A DNA stretch of 64,000 nucleotides, taken from positions 1 through 64,000 of the forward strand of contig JADNYJ010000003.1 of NCBI GenBank assembly GCA_015501075.1. Reading direction: 5' to 3'. The first letter of the stretch is position 1; each line of letters begins with the position of its first letter. Position numbers and translations under genes: made by a program. This document shows positions 9,695 to 21,185 of the stretch, piece by piece. The notes beneath the pieces are model-generated. The model did not search any database, had not been told where the DNA came from, and was given only the letters and a program-made list of their open reading frames with translations. This DNA comes from Gymnopilus junonius (Eukaryota > Basidiomycota > Agaricomycetes > Agaricales > Galerinaceae).

Positions 9695-12658
9695 CTAAAA
9701 ACAGACTGAATTTACCACCTCGATTCCCTCATCTGCTTCCACACCCACTTCCATATTCTGTCCTTTCCTTACACGAATCTTGCCCGCCAACCCTGTCCCT
9801 TTCCCAACAGGCACATCCACCACCACCGCCGGCCCGTCCACCTCCAGCCCATACGCACGCACCTCCAATCCTCGAGTGTAATCATAATCAGCCCGCCCCG
9901 TTCCTTCCGGTCCGAGCGCCAGCGCACTTCCAGGCCGCACCAAAACGGGTATTTCATCGATAGCAACGTGTTCGCGCACCCACCGAGGTCCCTCCACCGT
10001 CTTTGCAGGGTCCCAGAACGACGTCCACTTTCCTGCTGGAACGTAATACTCTGACTCCTCCCCCAGCGGCACAAACACTGGCGCAACCAGCAGGTTCGGG
10101 CCTCCAGACTTGTCAGTCAATTCAACTCGGAACAAAAAAATAATAATTAATTACCAAGCATGTATTGTCTGTCCAGATAATGTGTCGTCCGATCATCCGG
10201 AAACTCGATGAACATGGCACGCATCAATGGATGTCCCTTTAGATTGGCTTGAATTGACTGTCCAATCATATAAATCACCCATTTTTCTCTCCGCAGTCAA
10301 CCAAACTCACAAGGTTGTAAAGATAGGGCATCAGCCTATGTTTAGCACCGATGAATTTCGACATCGTCTTTGCCGCCTCTTCTCCGTAGTTCCATGGCAC
10401 GCGGTAGGACGACGACCCGTGCAGACGAGAGTGTGACGAAAACAGTCCAAACGCCACCCAGCGCTGGTATATCTCTGACCGAGGGTGTCCCTAAACCCAC
10501 TCAGTATTTGTCGTATGAAAAAACCAAGTTTCGCATATGTACCTCGAAACCACCAATATCATGAGATGCATACCCGAATCCTGAAACAGTCAGCGACAAC
10601 GCGCCCCTCAGAGCTTCAGCCATCGCTTCCCAGGTAGATTCGCAGTCTCCTCCCCAATGGACTGGGAATCTGTTGGCATGAGTCATAAATCAAGCGCAGC
10701 GCTTCCATCAGGCTACGCACCGCTGTCCTCCGACCGTAGATGCCCGCGCAAATACAACCGCTTCGCCCTCGCCGAACCTTTCTTTGAGTATATTAAACAC
10801 CAGCTCATTGTAGATCACTGAATATTGGTTGTGCATTCTCATGGGGTCGGCTCCATTGTGGAACGCAACAGAAGCATGAGGAATTCGTTCACCAAAATCG
10901 GTCTGTACAACGATGTAAGAAACAAAAGTAACCTCTTCAAAACTAGTAATAAATCACCTTGAAGCAATCTACACCCAAATCAAGGAGTGCCTTCAGTTTG
11001 TCGCCGTACCATTTTTGTGCAGCCGGATTCGTAACATCGACAATGGCAAGGCCGGGCTGCCACAAGTCCCATCTATAAATTTCATGTCAATAATAAAACC
11101 ACTTGCTTGTGAAAAAAGACCTTACTGCCACGGCGTCCCATCTTCTCGTCTGATGAAGAATCCTCCCTTGACGCCTTCCTTGAAAATGGGAGACAGCTGG
11201 GAAATGTACGGGTTGACTGCAGGTTCAATTATATAGCCAACCGTGCGGCCGAAGATGAAAGGGTGCTCACTCCACAAACACACTTTAACACCATACTTTT
11301 CCTTGATTTCAGCCAAGTAAGCTTTCGGATCGGGAAAATTGTCCGGGTCAAATGTGAAAGAACACCTATGATTTCATTAGAGTTTTCCTGGAAAGAAAAG
11401 CAAACCAACTGACCATTCGTATTGTTTCATCCAGAAACAATCAAAGTGGAAGACTCGGACTGGGCAGTCGCGTTCCTTCATACCCTGCAGGAATCCTGAA
11501 ACTGTCTTGTTATCATAGGAAGTCAAAAATGAGGTCGACAACCAAAGGCCGTATGTCCAGCTCGGTAAGATACTGTTTGTTTTCCACGTTGAAAAACCAT
11601 TCACGAAAAAAAAAAATCAATTCAACATACGCAGGTCGTCCAGTCAAACGCGTGTACTTTTCCAAGATCTACGCACAATTAATTCCCCATCCTTGATAAC
11701 TAAAAGATCAAACATACCTCCAACGGGGTTTCCCCGTAAATAAGAAAGTATTCAAGCCTACTGTCTGCCACGGACACACCGACCCTGCTAACCTTTTCGG
11801 ACCCTACCTCGACCTCGACCTCTCCTGGATGATTTATAAACACGCCATAGTTTCGGTTGGTAATGTAAAACGGAACGCATTTGTAGGCCTGTTCGCTGGA
11901 CGTTCCTCCATCCTGATTCCAAATCTTCACCGATTGACCTAATAAATGCCAGAGGGTCAATAATACTCTCTCCACAGGTAATAAAACCCTACCGTTCTTG
12001 ACAAATGGCCCAAATTGCTCCCCAAACCCATAAATCAACTCTCCAGGCGACGTGTTGAGCTCCGAATTGATATACCGAACGACAGGCGGCAACGGCTTGG
12101 GATCCGGATTGGAAATCGGATCATGTGCCAAGCAAGAGCTGCTCGACGCGCTATGCGTGGTCCATTGGGCAGGAACCTCGAACACCGCCTGATATTTGAA
12201 CCCGGCCTCCGTCAGTATCCTTTTCGGGGACTTGAAGGTGATGGTGTAGGGATTTTCTGTTATCTCCGCGGTCAAATCGCCCGTCTTTAATATGTGCTTT
12301 TTTTCGCTCTTGGATAGAGAGACGTCGGGACAGGCGCATCATCGGGAAAGAGTTGGATTTTGTTGAAGAGTCCTCAGTCACCACGTGTTCGATGCTGACG
12401 CCCACTACGCCTTGCGTCGGAGAATGTACGCGAACGCTCAACAAAGGTCCTGTTATATTAACGCGCCAGATTAGAAGGAAGATTGGTACAGCGACGAGCC
12501 CAGGACTTGCCTCCCAGAGTATCGCCCCTATGTCTAATTGGGCGCGTGGCAACATGGAGATCGTAGCCCTTGTCGTCGCTGGTGACTTTGACAACCTGCA
12601 GTCCATAGTAAGACTTGACACCATGCTTCAAGAGCCAAAATCCGTCGTTAAACTTCAT
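9695..12658 (-). CDS. GH31 alpha-xylosidase, YicI type
   Basis: Glycoside hydrolase family 31 enzyme expected to remove alpha-xylosyl residues, for example from xyloglucan oligosaccharides. It begins MKFNDGFWLLKHGVKSYYG (ATG at 12658), a start close to that of bacterial YicI, and has no signal peptide, so it is probably intracellular. Conserved blocks in order are YGFGEQFGPFVKNG, WNQDGGTSSEQAYK, FHFDCFWMKQYEW, the nucleophile block GVDCFK-TDFGERIP (split by an intron), the acid/base block FPVHWGGDCES, SHDIGGFE and SSHSRLHGSSSYRVPWNY. Both catalytic Asp residues are present. About a dozen short introns interrupt it; the first (12450-12510) appears to be GC-AG. The stop lies at 9695-9697. Dense introns argue that the gene has long been resident in fungi. 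Confidence 0.92.
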
Positions 12659-13083
12659 CGTGTGTCAAGAACAAAAGATGTCGACGATTCGTTGATCAAG
12701 GTGGATTTTATACTCTTCGCAGAGCGATCCAACGGAAGTTGGACGTCGTCTTTTAAACCTCAGGCTCTTTTCCTGCCGTCTTAGCCCTAGGTCACATTGG
12801 TCGCCCAAGGAGAATTGACCGAGATATCGCCGCACGACGTCTGATAAGGCCATCGGATTGGCTGTAGTAAAACCATGTTGGGAAAGTAAATCGCCAGAAA
12901 ACCACATGAGAGGAGAGAGAGGAGGCGGTTCAGCCTTCGCGAGGTTGTGTCGGCCCGGCGGCTTGAAAATGAAAGGCGTCATGGCTATATTTAGCTCAGC
13001 CAGGGGCTTTCCCTGACTTCAGCAAACTTCACCTCTTATGTATTTGGTTAGATCTTTCGTGGCAATTTATACGCTGAATGCGT
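12659..13083. other. Region upstream of the alpha-xylosidase gene
   Basis: Holds the presumed promoter and 5' leader of the alpha-xylosidase gene. An uninterrupted 105-codon ORF (12665-12982, minus strand) lies here and stops 6 bp before the xylosidase ATG, in another frame. Its product (MTPFIFKPPGRHNL...) resembles nothing I know. It may be a long upstream ORF, part of the leader by chance, or an unrelated small gene. Confidence 0.35.
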
Positions 13084-13686
13084 TTACTGATGTGTAGATT
13101 CAAAATTTTCTCTACAAGTAAATGCGTTCATCGGGGTGGTGTGCTCCGGGAAAAACTTTATAGATCGACCAATCCATGGACATGGTGCGCATATCGTTGA
13201 ACAACGTCTCCTCTGATTCATGACTTGAAATTCAACTATAAAGCCACCATGGATCTCCTTTCTGATGTCACTACGCATTGATGGAGCGTTAGCTATAGCC
13301 AACCGTAATCCATGACCGACTCTGCTTGCAGGACGTAGAGTCACGGAAAGACCTTTCCTCCATGGCTCATTTCTGTCAACAAGAAAGTTCAGGGTCCAGT
13401 TCACCAGGGACTGCAGGTCCGTACCATGAGCCCCACAGAAACCAAACAGTAATGATGGGGCAAAGAGTGTTCTTCCTAAAGCCTCTAAGAGGAGACGGAA
13501 CATGAAAAGAAGCAATGCAGAGAGAGTACTGAGGTGATGGACTCGATGAATCTTGTAGGGAAAAGCCAACTCATGAGCGAGAGCCATAATCCATTCGCCC
13601 CAGTACCGATAATAATATAGCCCGATCAGATCTAATTTTAACTCTTCCTGTTCCATCGACCAAATTGCAAGCTTGGATCTCGCCAT
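13084..13686 (-). CDS. Hypothetical protein, single-exon ORF (uncertain)
   Basis: A 200-codon uninterrupted ORF, unusually long for a non-gene in this intron-dense region. The predicted protein is basic, with a short hydrophobic stretch (LSALLLFMFRLLLEALG) and several cysteines near the C-terminus (CSTICAPCPW). I do not recognise a family. It faces the serine dehydratase gene head to head, with 35 bp between the two start codons, which leaves very little room for promoters. It may be a real lineage-specific gene or an ORF by chance; alternative upstream frames extend to 13759. Confidence 0.3.
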   Translation of the reverse strand: MARSKLAIWSMEQEELKLDLIGLYYYRYWGEWIMALAHELAFPYKIHRVHHLSTLSALLLFMFRLLLEALGRTLFAPSLLFGFCGAHGTDLQSLVNWTLNFLVDRNEPWRKGLSVTLRPASRVGHGLRLAIANAPSMRSDIRKEIHGGFIVEFQVMNQRRRCSTICAPCPWIGRSIKFFPEHTTPMNAFTCRENFESTHQ

Positions 13687-13721
13687 CGATTCCTTTGAGC
13701 AAGACGAAGAACGAGGGGAAC

Positions 13722-15064
13722 ATGACAGACAAAGGATTATGGAAAGAAACGCCCCTCATTTATTCAGATTCACTCTCTGAGAAAGTGGGAGCGGACGTTT
13801 ACCTAAAGCTTGAGGTGCCGAAAACATGTAAATTCATCCAATGAAATCACAAGTCCTGATAAAGTTCCGATTGCAGAACCTCCATCCTTCTTATTCATTC
13901 AAGTACAGAGGGGTATCTCACTTCGTACGAAAGGCAGAAGAAGAGCGCGGTTCAGATGTACACCTCGTTATCGCCTCAGGCGGCAATGCAGGGTTAGCGG
14001 CTGCGTGTGCTGCTAAGACTTTGAATCTCAAGTGTACTGTCTTCATCCCAGAGGGCATATCGAAATCGACTTTGGAGATATTGCAACGGGAAGGTGCAGA
14101 GGTTATCGTCGGGGGACGGCAATATTCGGATGCTCTGGACAGTGCAAAGCATTTGGTGACAAAGGATCCACTGAAAGCGTAAGTGGAATTGAAGATCATA
14201 GTTATGTATGCTGGCTGACCTAGCAATGAAGTGTTATGGTTCCCGCATATGACAATCCAACCTTATGGGAAGGCCATAGTTCCATGATTCACGAGATTCA
14301 CCAACAGTTGGGACAAGAACCTGACGCCATCTTTTGCAGTGTTGGAGGGGGAGGGCTTCTGGGAGGCATCATCGGAGGATGTGAACAAGTAGGTTGGGAC
14401 CATGGTGCGCGTATTTTTTTCGCCTGCTAAAAACGGCTAGCTGAAGATGGACCACAGTCCCCCTTGTGGCACTGGAGACAATAGGGTCAAATTGCTTCTA
14501 CGAATCAATGTCACTCAACGAAGGAAGATTTAACAACAAAAGCAAGACTTTGGACCCCGGAAAGACTCTGGTCTACAACGAAGTACATTCCGTATACCTG
14601 TCACGTTTTAGCAGCTTTACCTCCAAGGCGTCGGGGTCGTTAGGGGCCTCTGAGCCATCGGCAGGTGTAGTGAGGATGGCTATGGACAGGAAGGGCGAGG
14701 TGAAGACGATCAGTGTACCAGATGAATTGAGCATGGAAGCACTCGCATTGTTTGCAGGTGAGTGCGAAAAAAAAGCGTAGAACAGAGAACTGACAAGCTC
14801 GTAGATGATCATAAACTTCTAGTGGAACTGGCATGTTCCACTACACTTGTACCGGCATATCACCCAGAATTATTCGACAAACTCGTTCCAACAAAAGAAA
14901 ACGAGGGTCGTCGCGTAGTTGTATTCATCGTATGCGGTGGTTTCAAGGTCGATCTGAAAACAGCTCTGGAGTACGAAAGATTGGCGCTTCAATGCCAGGA
15001 GTTGAAAGATGAGCCGTGGACTATAAAATACGATGATGGCCAACTTTTCAGTTTTGCAAAATGA
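13722..15064 (+). CDS. L-serine/threonine dehydratase (PLP-dependent)
   Basis: Fold-type II PLP enzyme that deaminates L-serine (and often threonine) to pyruvate (or 2-oxobutyrate) and ammonia; CHA1-like in fungi. Exon 1 (MTDKGLWKETPLIYSDSLSE...) is joined by a short intron to NLHPSYSFKYRG, whose Lys41 is the PLP lysine. The family usually reads PSGSFK there, so the Tyr in place of Gly is a small departure. Further marks are the ASGGNAGLAAA loop, the glycine-rich phosphate cradle CSVGGGGLLGG, and a C-terminal VVVFIVCGG block. Five short introns with GT-AG ends; stop TGA at 15062-15064. The length of about 365 residues suits the fungal single-domain form, without an ACT regulatory domain. Confidence 0.9.
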
Positions 15065-15204
15065 TATCAAGTTGAGTTGGGGTGTAGAATAAATAAGGAT
15101 TGTACATGGTCAACAGTGGGCAACTACAAGATACACCGACTTCTGCAAAAAAGGTAGAGTCAGTCGAAGGCAAAGGAAGCGAATGCGACTAACCATTATA
15201 TGGT

Positions 15205-15578
15205 TCACTGGTCAGACTTTTGGGCTTCTTCCGCCTCCCTTTGGGCTCGTCTTTGCAGCCTCTCAGCCTTGATTCGCGCAAGCTCTTCTCGAACACCTGA
15301 CTGGTCAGTAGGAATCCTCTGTGGGAGATATTTCAGAAAGGAAAGGTAATCTCTGTCAGGACAACGGACCTGATTGGTGCGGTCTAGGGAAGGAAATAGT
15401 TTGTCTCGGTACTGTGGAAAAGAACGGTTAGAAACGGGCAGAAGACACGGGCTGGGAAGAGACATACGGGAACTACGACAGTTCTGTACCATTCAGGGTC
15501 ACCAAAGTGGACGAGAGCAGCTATTGGAACGAAGAGATACAGGGAGAATTTGAAGATCTCGAGATTTGGACCTCCCAT
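15205..15578 (-). CDS. PET100: Cytochrome c oxidase assembly protein PET100
   Basis: Small mitochondrial inner-membrane chaperone needed for assembly of cytochrome c oxidase. Three exons give about 88 residues. The start MGGPNLEIFKFSLYLFVPI is the hallmark of the family and provides the single membrane helix. It continues HFGDPEWYRTVVVP, then YRDKLFPSLDRTNQ, and ends with a charged helix (REELARIKAERLQRR...) to AEEAQKSDQ. Introns run roughly 15417-15466 and 15318-15369. Its start is 170 bp from that of glutamate decarboxylase on the other strand, suggesting a shared promoter region. Confidence 0.9.
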
Positions 15579-15748
15579 CGTCGGTGTGGAACGTGAGCCT
15601 ATAAATAAACTCGAAACGAATTCGAGTGCATTAGATAAGCAATCCAGCTCAGTCCCTTGCATGACATCATGAACACTGAACATGTTTTTCTGGAATATAA
15701 ATCGGAGACCCCTGGGTCTGGAAAGGTCCCCATCTCTTCTATTTCCAA

Positions 15749-18195
15749 ATGGCTCTCTCCAAGGTCGGTCCACTCCTTTCATTGTCTCTCTCTTCGCTCA
15801 TCCATGTCCAGCGCATCAATCCTGACAGGATCATCCAAGAATCAAGGGTCGATCGCTTTCCTCAGAGCTTGCATCTTTACTAACAAGGCTATAGGACAAA
15901 CATCCCACTCATAAGCTCACCAGTATCCATGGTGAGGCACAAGTCTCTTACGCTTATGGAGAGCGATACGCGACAATGCCCATCCCCAAGTACCATCTCG
16001 CCTCGAAGGTAGATTCCTCGAGTCAATTTGCGTCTCGGAATCTCATCACATGCATTTCAGGGTGTGGGTGCGGACGCTGCATACAGGCTCATCCACGACG
16101 ACTTGGCTCTTGGTATGTGAATGATTTTTCTCAGGAAGCACGACTCATCGTATCGTAGACGGATCTCCTCTGCTCAACCTGGCTTCGTTCGTCCATACCT
16201 GGATGCCGCCCCAAGCCCAGCAGCTTGTAGAAGAAAATATATCTAAGAACTTGATTGGTTATTCTTTCCTTCATCTTTTAATATGATTCCCAGAGCTGAA
16301 ACGACTTTATTGACAGACAGTGATGAATATCCTGCTACGCGTACGTCCCTCGAGTTAGATTTACTACCAACACTAACTATATGATTGTAGAGGTCATTCA
16401 CACACGCTGTAAGACGACTTTATATACCTAAATAGTAAATACTTTGCCTTTAACCAATCATCACAGGCGTGTCTATCCTTGCAGACTTGTGGCACGCACC
16501 GTCCGCCAAGTCAGCCATTGGTACAGCAACTACAGGCTCTTCGGAGGCCATCCAACTCGGAGGCCTCGCCATGAAAAGAATTTGGCAGCAAAAACGGAAG
16601 GCTGAGGGCAAGAGCATCCATGAACCAGGGTAAGTATCATTTCTACTGGTCCTAGATATGCATTAAATAACTTCTACCCAGCCCAAATATTGTTATGGGG
16701 GCTAACGCTCAAGTAGCTTTGGAGAAGTTTGCTCGATATTTTGAATGCGAATGCCGACTCGTACCAGTTACTGTCGAAAGCAAATACCGACTGGACCCAA
16801 AGAAGGCAATGGAATACGTGGATGAGAATACTATTGGTGTCTACGTCATTTTAGGAAGTAAGCGCTTGCAGAAACGTTTAATACATTGCTGTGACGCTCT
16901 CAAGGCACATACACCGGCCATTACGAGCCCGTTAAAGAAATGTCAGACCTTTTGGACGAGTACGAAGCAAAAACTGGTCATTTCGTTCCCATACACGGTT
17001 CGTGCAAGGTGCAAATAATGTGTATTTACGTGCCCTTACACATATTTTCAGTCGATGCCGCGTCTGGTGGTTTCATCGCACCTTTCGTTACAGTATGTCA
17101 ACTTTTCTGTGTCCAAACCTCTATCTCAATGTTCTGTTTGACTCATAGCCGAAACTGGATTGGGACTTCAAGTTGCCACGAGTTGTTTCTATTAATACCT
17201 CGTACGCTTTTTCGAGTCGACGTTAACACTTATCAAACGCTGATTTTTCTGGGCAGAGGACATAAATTCGGCCTTAGCTATGTCGGTGTTGGTTGGGTGA
17301 TTTGGCGAGATAAGCAACACCTCCCGAAAGACCTCATCTTTGAGCTTCATTATCTCGGCTCTGTGGAATACTCCTTCTCCCTTAACTTCTCCAGACCTGC
17401 CGCTCCTATTATAGCGCAGTACTTCAATTTTATCCACCTTGGCCATGAGGGTTATCGTTCTGTTGGACTCTCAGACCTACAAAATGCCAGGTTGCTTAGC
17501 CGTGCCCTGGAAAAGACTGGATATTATACCGTTATTAGTGACATCCATCGGGCCGTCGGTGCTCAAGATCCTGAGGGCATTGATGATGCAGACATCGAGG
17601 TGAGACATTCGGTCTTGCAGTCAAAGATGTATTGCTAATGTGTCCACATAGGCGTATGAACCCGGGCTACCGGTAGTGGCATTCCGCTTTTCCGACAAGT
17701 TCAAAGAAAAATACCCTGAAGTTCAACAAAAGTGGATTCAGACGTTATTGAGAGCCAAAGGATGGTGAGATGCCTTTTGATGGATGGTATAATTAAAAGT
17801 GAACAATAATTCAGGATTGTGCCAAATTACGAGTTGCCTCCCACTTTGGAAAAAATAGAAATCCTTCGAGTAGTTATACGCGAAAACGTGACGGAAGTGG
17901 TGCGCGCCAAACAAGCTCTTAAGAAAATATCATCTAATTTGCGTTCTCGTTTCCGTACAGCTGATCGATCAGCTTATCACGGACATAGTGAGTGTAAATG
18001 CAGCTCTCGATGTGCAATACTAATCAGCAGGGACAGCTTGAGATCACTGAGCAATTGAAGAACGACACTTCATCCCTTCATGGTTTGAATATGCTAGGAC
18101 AAGCCCAGCGACCTCGTAAACATGAACACCCCGACAGCAAGTTCAAGGATGGAGCAGGACGCAAGTCCTCAGGGACCTATGCGCGCCCGTGCTAA
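15749..18195 (+). CDS. GAD1: Glutamate decarboxylase
   Basis: PLP enzyme that converts glutamate to GABA and CO2, the entry to the GABA shunt. The N-terminus is built from small exons: MALSK, then [12 protein letters not shown], then [16 protein letters not shown]. Conserved segments follow: [67 protein letters not shown] and the PLP-lysine motif [16 protein letters not shown]. The C-terminal part has ENVTEV joined to LIDQLITDI, assuming an intron from about 17906 to 17960, and ends GTYARPC with TAA at 18193-18195. If that intron and the next one are not removed, the protein would end at 18058. About fifteen introns. The start is supported by the family-like short first exon. Confidence 0.92.
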
Positions 18196-18352
18196 GATGA
18201 CTGTAATTTAATATTGTAAAGTAGTACTGGATAGTATGACATCATTGTGTAAAGAGTCACGCGTCACGGATCACGACAACACGACAACAAGGCCAAACTC
18301 ACGCGACGCGCACATAATTATGATTTTTCTACTTTCTCCATAATCCATCAGT

Positions 18353-20294
18353 ATGTCAGCCTACGCGAATATGCAAGTCCCATAAGTGTTTTCTTGCCCT
18401 CGATCTAATTAAGTTCTAGGGCAGTCCCGCCGACCCTCTCTAGGGCTTCAACCGTGATCGTTCATGACGATCCGCTCTCTCATTCTTTCGAAATTGGACC
18501 ATCCAAGAAGTCCTATAAGTTTCAATACTCGAACATCTACTTCATCAGGCTACACCTTCTCCGAGGCACCGTTGAGTCTCAGGCACACCGTAAATGGATG
18601 AGCATTGCAGGTACGCTGTTTGTCAATATCCCTCCTTAATACTAATTGAAGCTGTAAAGGTGACCCCGCATTAATTCCTCGTGTGCTTGAGGTAGAAAAA
18701 GGAAAACTATGCTATGTGATAGGTACGGTCTACATGGATATGCCTCTGAAGCCAAACGTTATTGAAGACATTGCAAGAGACGTGAGCGACACCATGACAC
18801 ACTGGATCTTCTTGACATAGCTGATGCATTCACAACAGCAATCAATAGCGCCGCCGCCTCCTCCTCCTAAATACTGCTCGCCAGAGGACAGTATTATGCT
18901 GGAAGACGAATCAGGAAGGATAAAGCTGGTCGGGGATTGCGTCAAAGATGCTCGACTAGTCACTGGCGTCATCATCGGCGCTTTGGGAATGGAAACTCCC
19001 AATGGAGAGTTCGAGGTCATCGACATTTGCTATCCAGAAATGGCACCCCAATTGACGGAAGAAAATCAAATACCGGAAGAAAATAGGATGGATGTAGATG
19101 GTATGCCTACGACATTTGGTTCTGTCGCTCAAGGCTAACAATGTTACAGGAGAGGATAGACCTTCTGACTCTAATTCGTCAGACGAGTGGATAGCGGTGG
19201 TTTCGGGCCTTGACTTTGGATCACCATCATGTTCGGACGGTCAAGTTCAACTTTTGATTGAATACTTGACGGGGGAAGGTAATGGTGTGGACGATCAGGT
19301 CTCAGCTTCGCAAATATCTCGCTTGATAGTAGCCGGTGATTCTTTAGCCCCAGTAGCTCCTGAAAGTTTGGAACCCACGCCAGCCTTAGATGACAAGAGA
19401 GCTGTGAGTCTATCCATTTTAAGAGGATACACACTGAAATAACCCCTTCCTGATAGCGCCGAAATGGTCAGGAACTGACCTCCTTCTCGCCCCGCCCTGT
19501 CTTGAATTTATCTGCGGCGTTGAATGACATTGCTAGTTCTATGCCCATTCACATTTTACCCGGTGAATCAGATCCATCTGGTACTATCATGCCGCAGCAG
19601 CCTTTTCCTCGAGCTATGTTTAACGACGCTTCAAGATACTCCACATTTTCGTGCGAGACGAATCCAAAGTACTTGACGCTTGCTTCTGATCCAGAAGTTG
19701 AATCGTCGTTGAAATTGGCTAGGCCTCCCATGAAGAGGAAGCTTCTCATAAATTCTGGTCAACCTTTGAACGATATGTTCAAGTATCTGCAATCTCCGCC
19801 TAATACACGCTTATCGGTGTTGGAATCCACGCTCAGGTGGCGGCATATGGCTCCTACTGCGCCTGACACTCTATGGTGCCACCCTTATATTGGAGAAGAC
19901 CCATTCGTGATTGCAGAGACACCCGATATCTATATTGTGGGTGGCCAGAAAAAGTTTGGGACGAAGTTGGTCACAGCCCATCCTGAGTCATCGAAGCAAA
20001 AGGATAAACCGCCAACAAGATGCCGAATTATTCTTGTTCCGAGTTTTGCTCAGACGGGGACACTTATCGTTGTCAACTTACGAACGTTGGCTGTAAGATG
20101 TGTAAACTTTGCAGTGCATGGTATGACAGCTGGTGGTAAGACTGAGACAGCAGGTGAGAGCTAATTTTCGCTCGTCCTTCGATTGGATGTGCTACAAAAA
20201 TTATCTAGAAGAGTCTGCCAATCCACCAAGCCCTATGGTAATGGAACCTTTGCCTTCCGCGCCAAGGTCATCATTGGATTACGGATTCCATTGA
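18353..20294 (+). CDS. POLD2: DNA polymerase delta subunit 2 (small, phosphoesterase-like subunit)
   Basis: Non-catalytic B subunit of the replicative polymerase delta, linking the catalytic subunit to the third subunit in the nucleus (S. pombe Cdc1, S. cerevisiae Pol31). Recognised by the N-terminal OB region (YSNIYFIRLHLLR; LEVEKGKLCYVIGTVYMDM; KPNVIEDI) and the inactive calcineurin-like domain (WIAVVSGLDFG, LIVAGDSLAP, MPIHILPGESDPSG, TLPQQP-type turn, CETNPKYL, HPYIGEDPFVI, GQKKFGTKLV). The start MSAYANM needs an intron (18373-18419) with GC-AG borders to join AVPPTLSRAST in frame. The stop TGA is at 20292-20294. It converges on SNF8 with 144 bp between the coding ends. Confidence 0.92.
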
Positions 20295-20438
20295 TGTTCA
20301 GTGTATAGTTGTAAATGTCTGTTCAGAGTATTTTTATTACATTTGCATTTGTATCGTTATATTACAACCTGGGTATTGGGGTCGAGCGCTTATAACTTAG
20401 TACTGTACAAGATATTAGTCAAGGTGTGGTGTCCTAGT

Positions 20439-21185
20439 TCAGATTTCCCATTGCATGGCAGACGGAACCCAATATGCGCGGCCTGTTTGCTCATCCTGGG
20501 CGTCTAACCAACACATGCCATCCCGAAGTAGCATGTTTTCTAGTGCAGCCCGAGCACGCTCTCGTGTCCATGCGTTCTGGAGAATGAGGTCATCCTCTAT
20601 TACACGACCACCTTGCTCCCGGGCAGTGCCAAGAATGACGGTCTGGTCTTCGTCCAGGGCCTTGACCACGCTGCGTACCATCTTGACCCCATCGATCTCG
20701 ACCACCTGGTATCCTGCACCCAAGGGTTGGAGCGTCTTGATGCTGCGTATCACATCTTCCTCGGTAATACCACCATCGGCCATCCCACGCAATCTGCTGA
20801 CAAGCCTAACGAGTTCGGATATTTGGATTAATCCCCCATTCCTTTCTCGCGTGCTGACGCAGACATCCACGATCTGCACACCAAGCTCATATTGCCAGTC
20901 ACTCAGACCAAGAAGCTCCGCCCACCAACCGCCTTTCTTTGGACCGGCGAGTGGATCGACCCCAATGGACGAGCACATTTGTTGGAATGCATAGCGAAAG
21001 GATGGGTCGTTTCTAATTGATTCGCGGTGTGTCGAAGCGAAGTGGGCTAGGGCAGTACGGAAATGGTCGAGCTGAGAATGTAAATTTTGGACTTGAGCCT
21101 TGGATAGTTCAGAAGAAAGTTGAGCAAACGAGCGCTTGGATTGTTCCTGCAAATCGAACGCGGCTAAGCCGACGCCTCTGCGCAT
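20439..21185 (-). CDS. SNF8: ESCRT-II subunit SNF8/VPS22
   Basis: Subunit of ESCRT-II, which sorts ubiquitinated membrane proteins into multivesicular endosomes. A single 248-codon exon, close to the usual length of the family. The N-terminus MRRGVGLAAFDLQEQSKRS is diagnostic, followed by the coiled-coil (LSKAQVQNLHSQLDHFRTAL), the block FQQMCSSIGVDPLAGPKKGGW, the winged helix ELGVQIVDVCVSTRERNGGL, and the C-terminal winged helix ending YWVPSAMQWEI. It is notably intron-free among intron-rich neighbours. Another ESCRT gene (CHMP7-like, 41.4 kb) is present in the window but not adjacent. Confidence 0.95.
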   Translation of the reverse strand: MRRGVGLAAFDLQEQSKRSFAQLSSELSKAQVQNLHSQLDHFRTALAHFASTHRESIRNDPSFRYAFQQMCSSIGVDPLAGPKKGGWWAELLGLSDWQYELGVQIVDVCVSTRERNGGLIQISELVRLVSRLRGMADGGITEEDVIRSIKTLQPLGAGYQVVEIDGVKMVRSVVKALDEDQTVILGTAREQGGRVIEDDLILQNAWTRERARAALENMLLRDGMCWLDAQDEQTGRAYWVPSAMQWEI

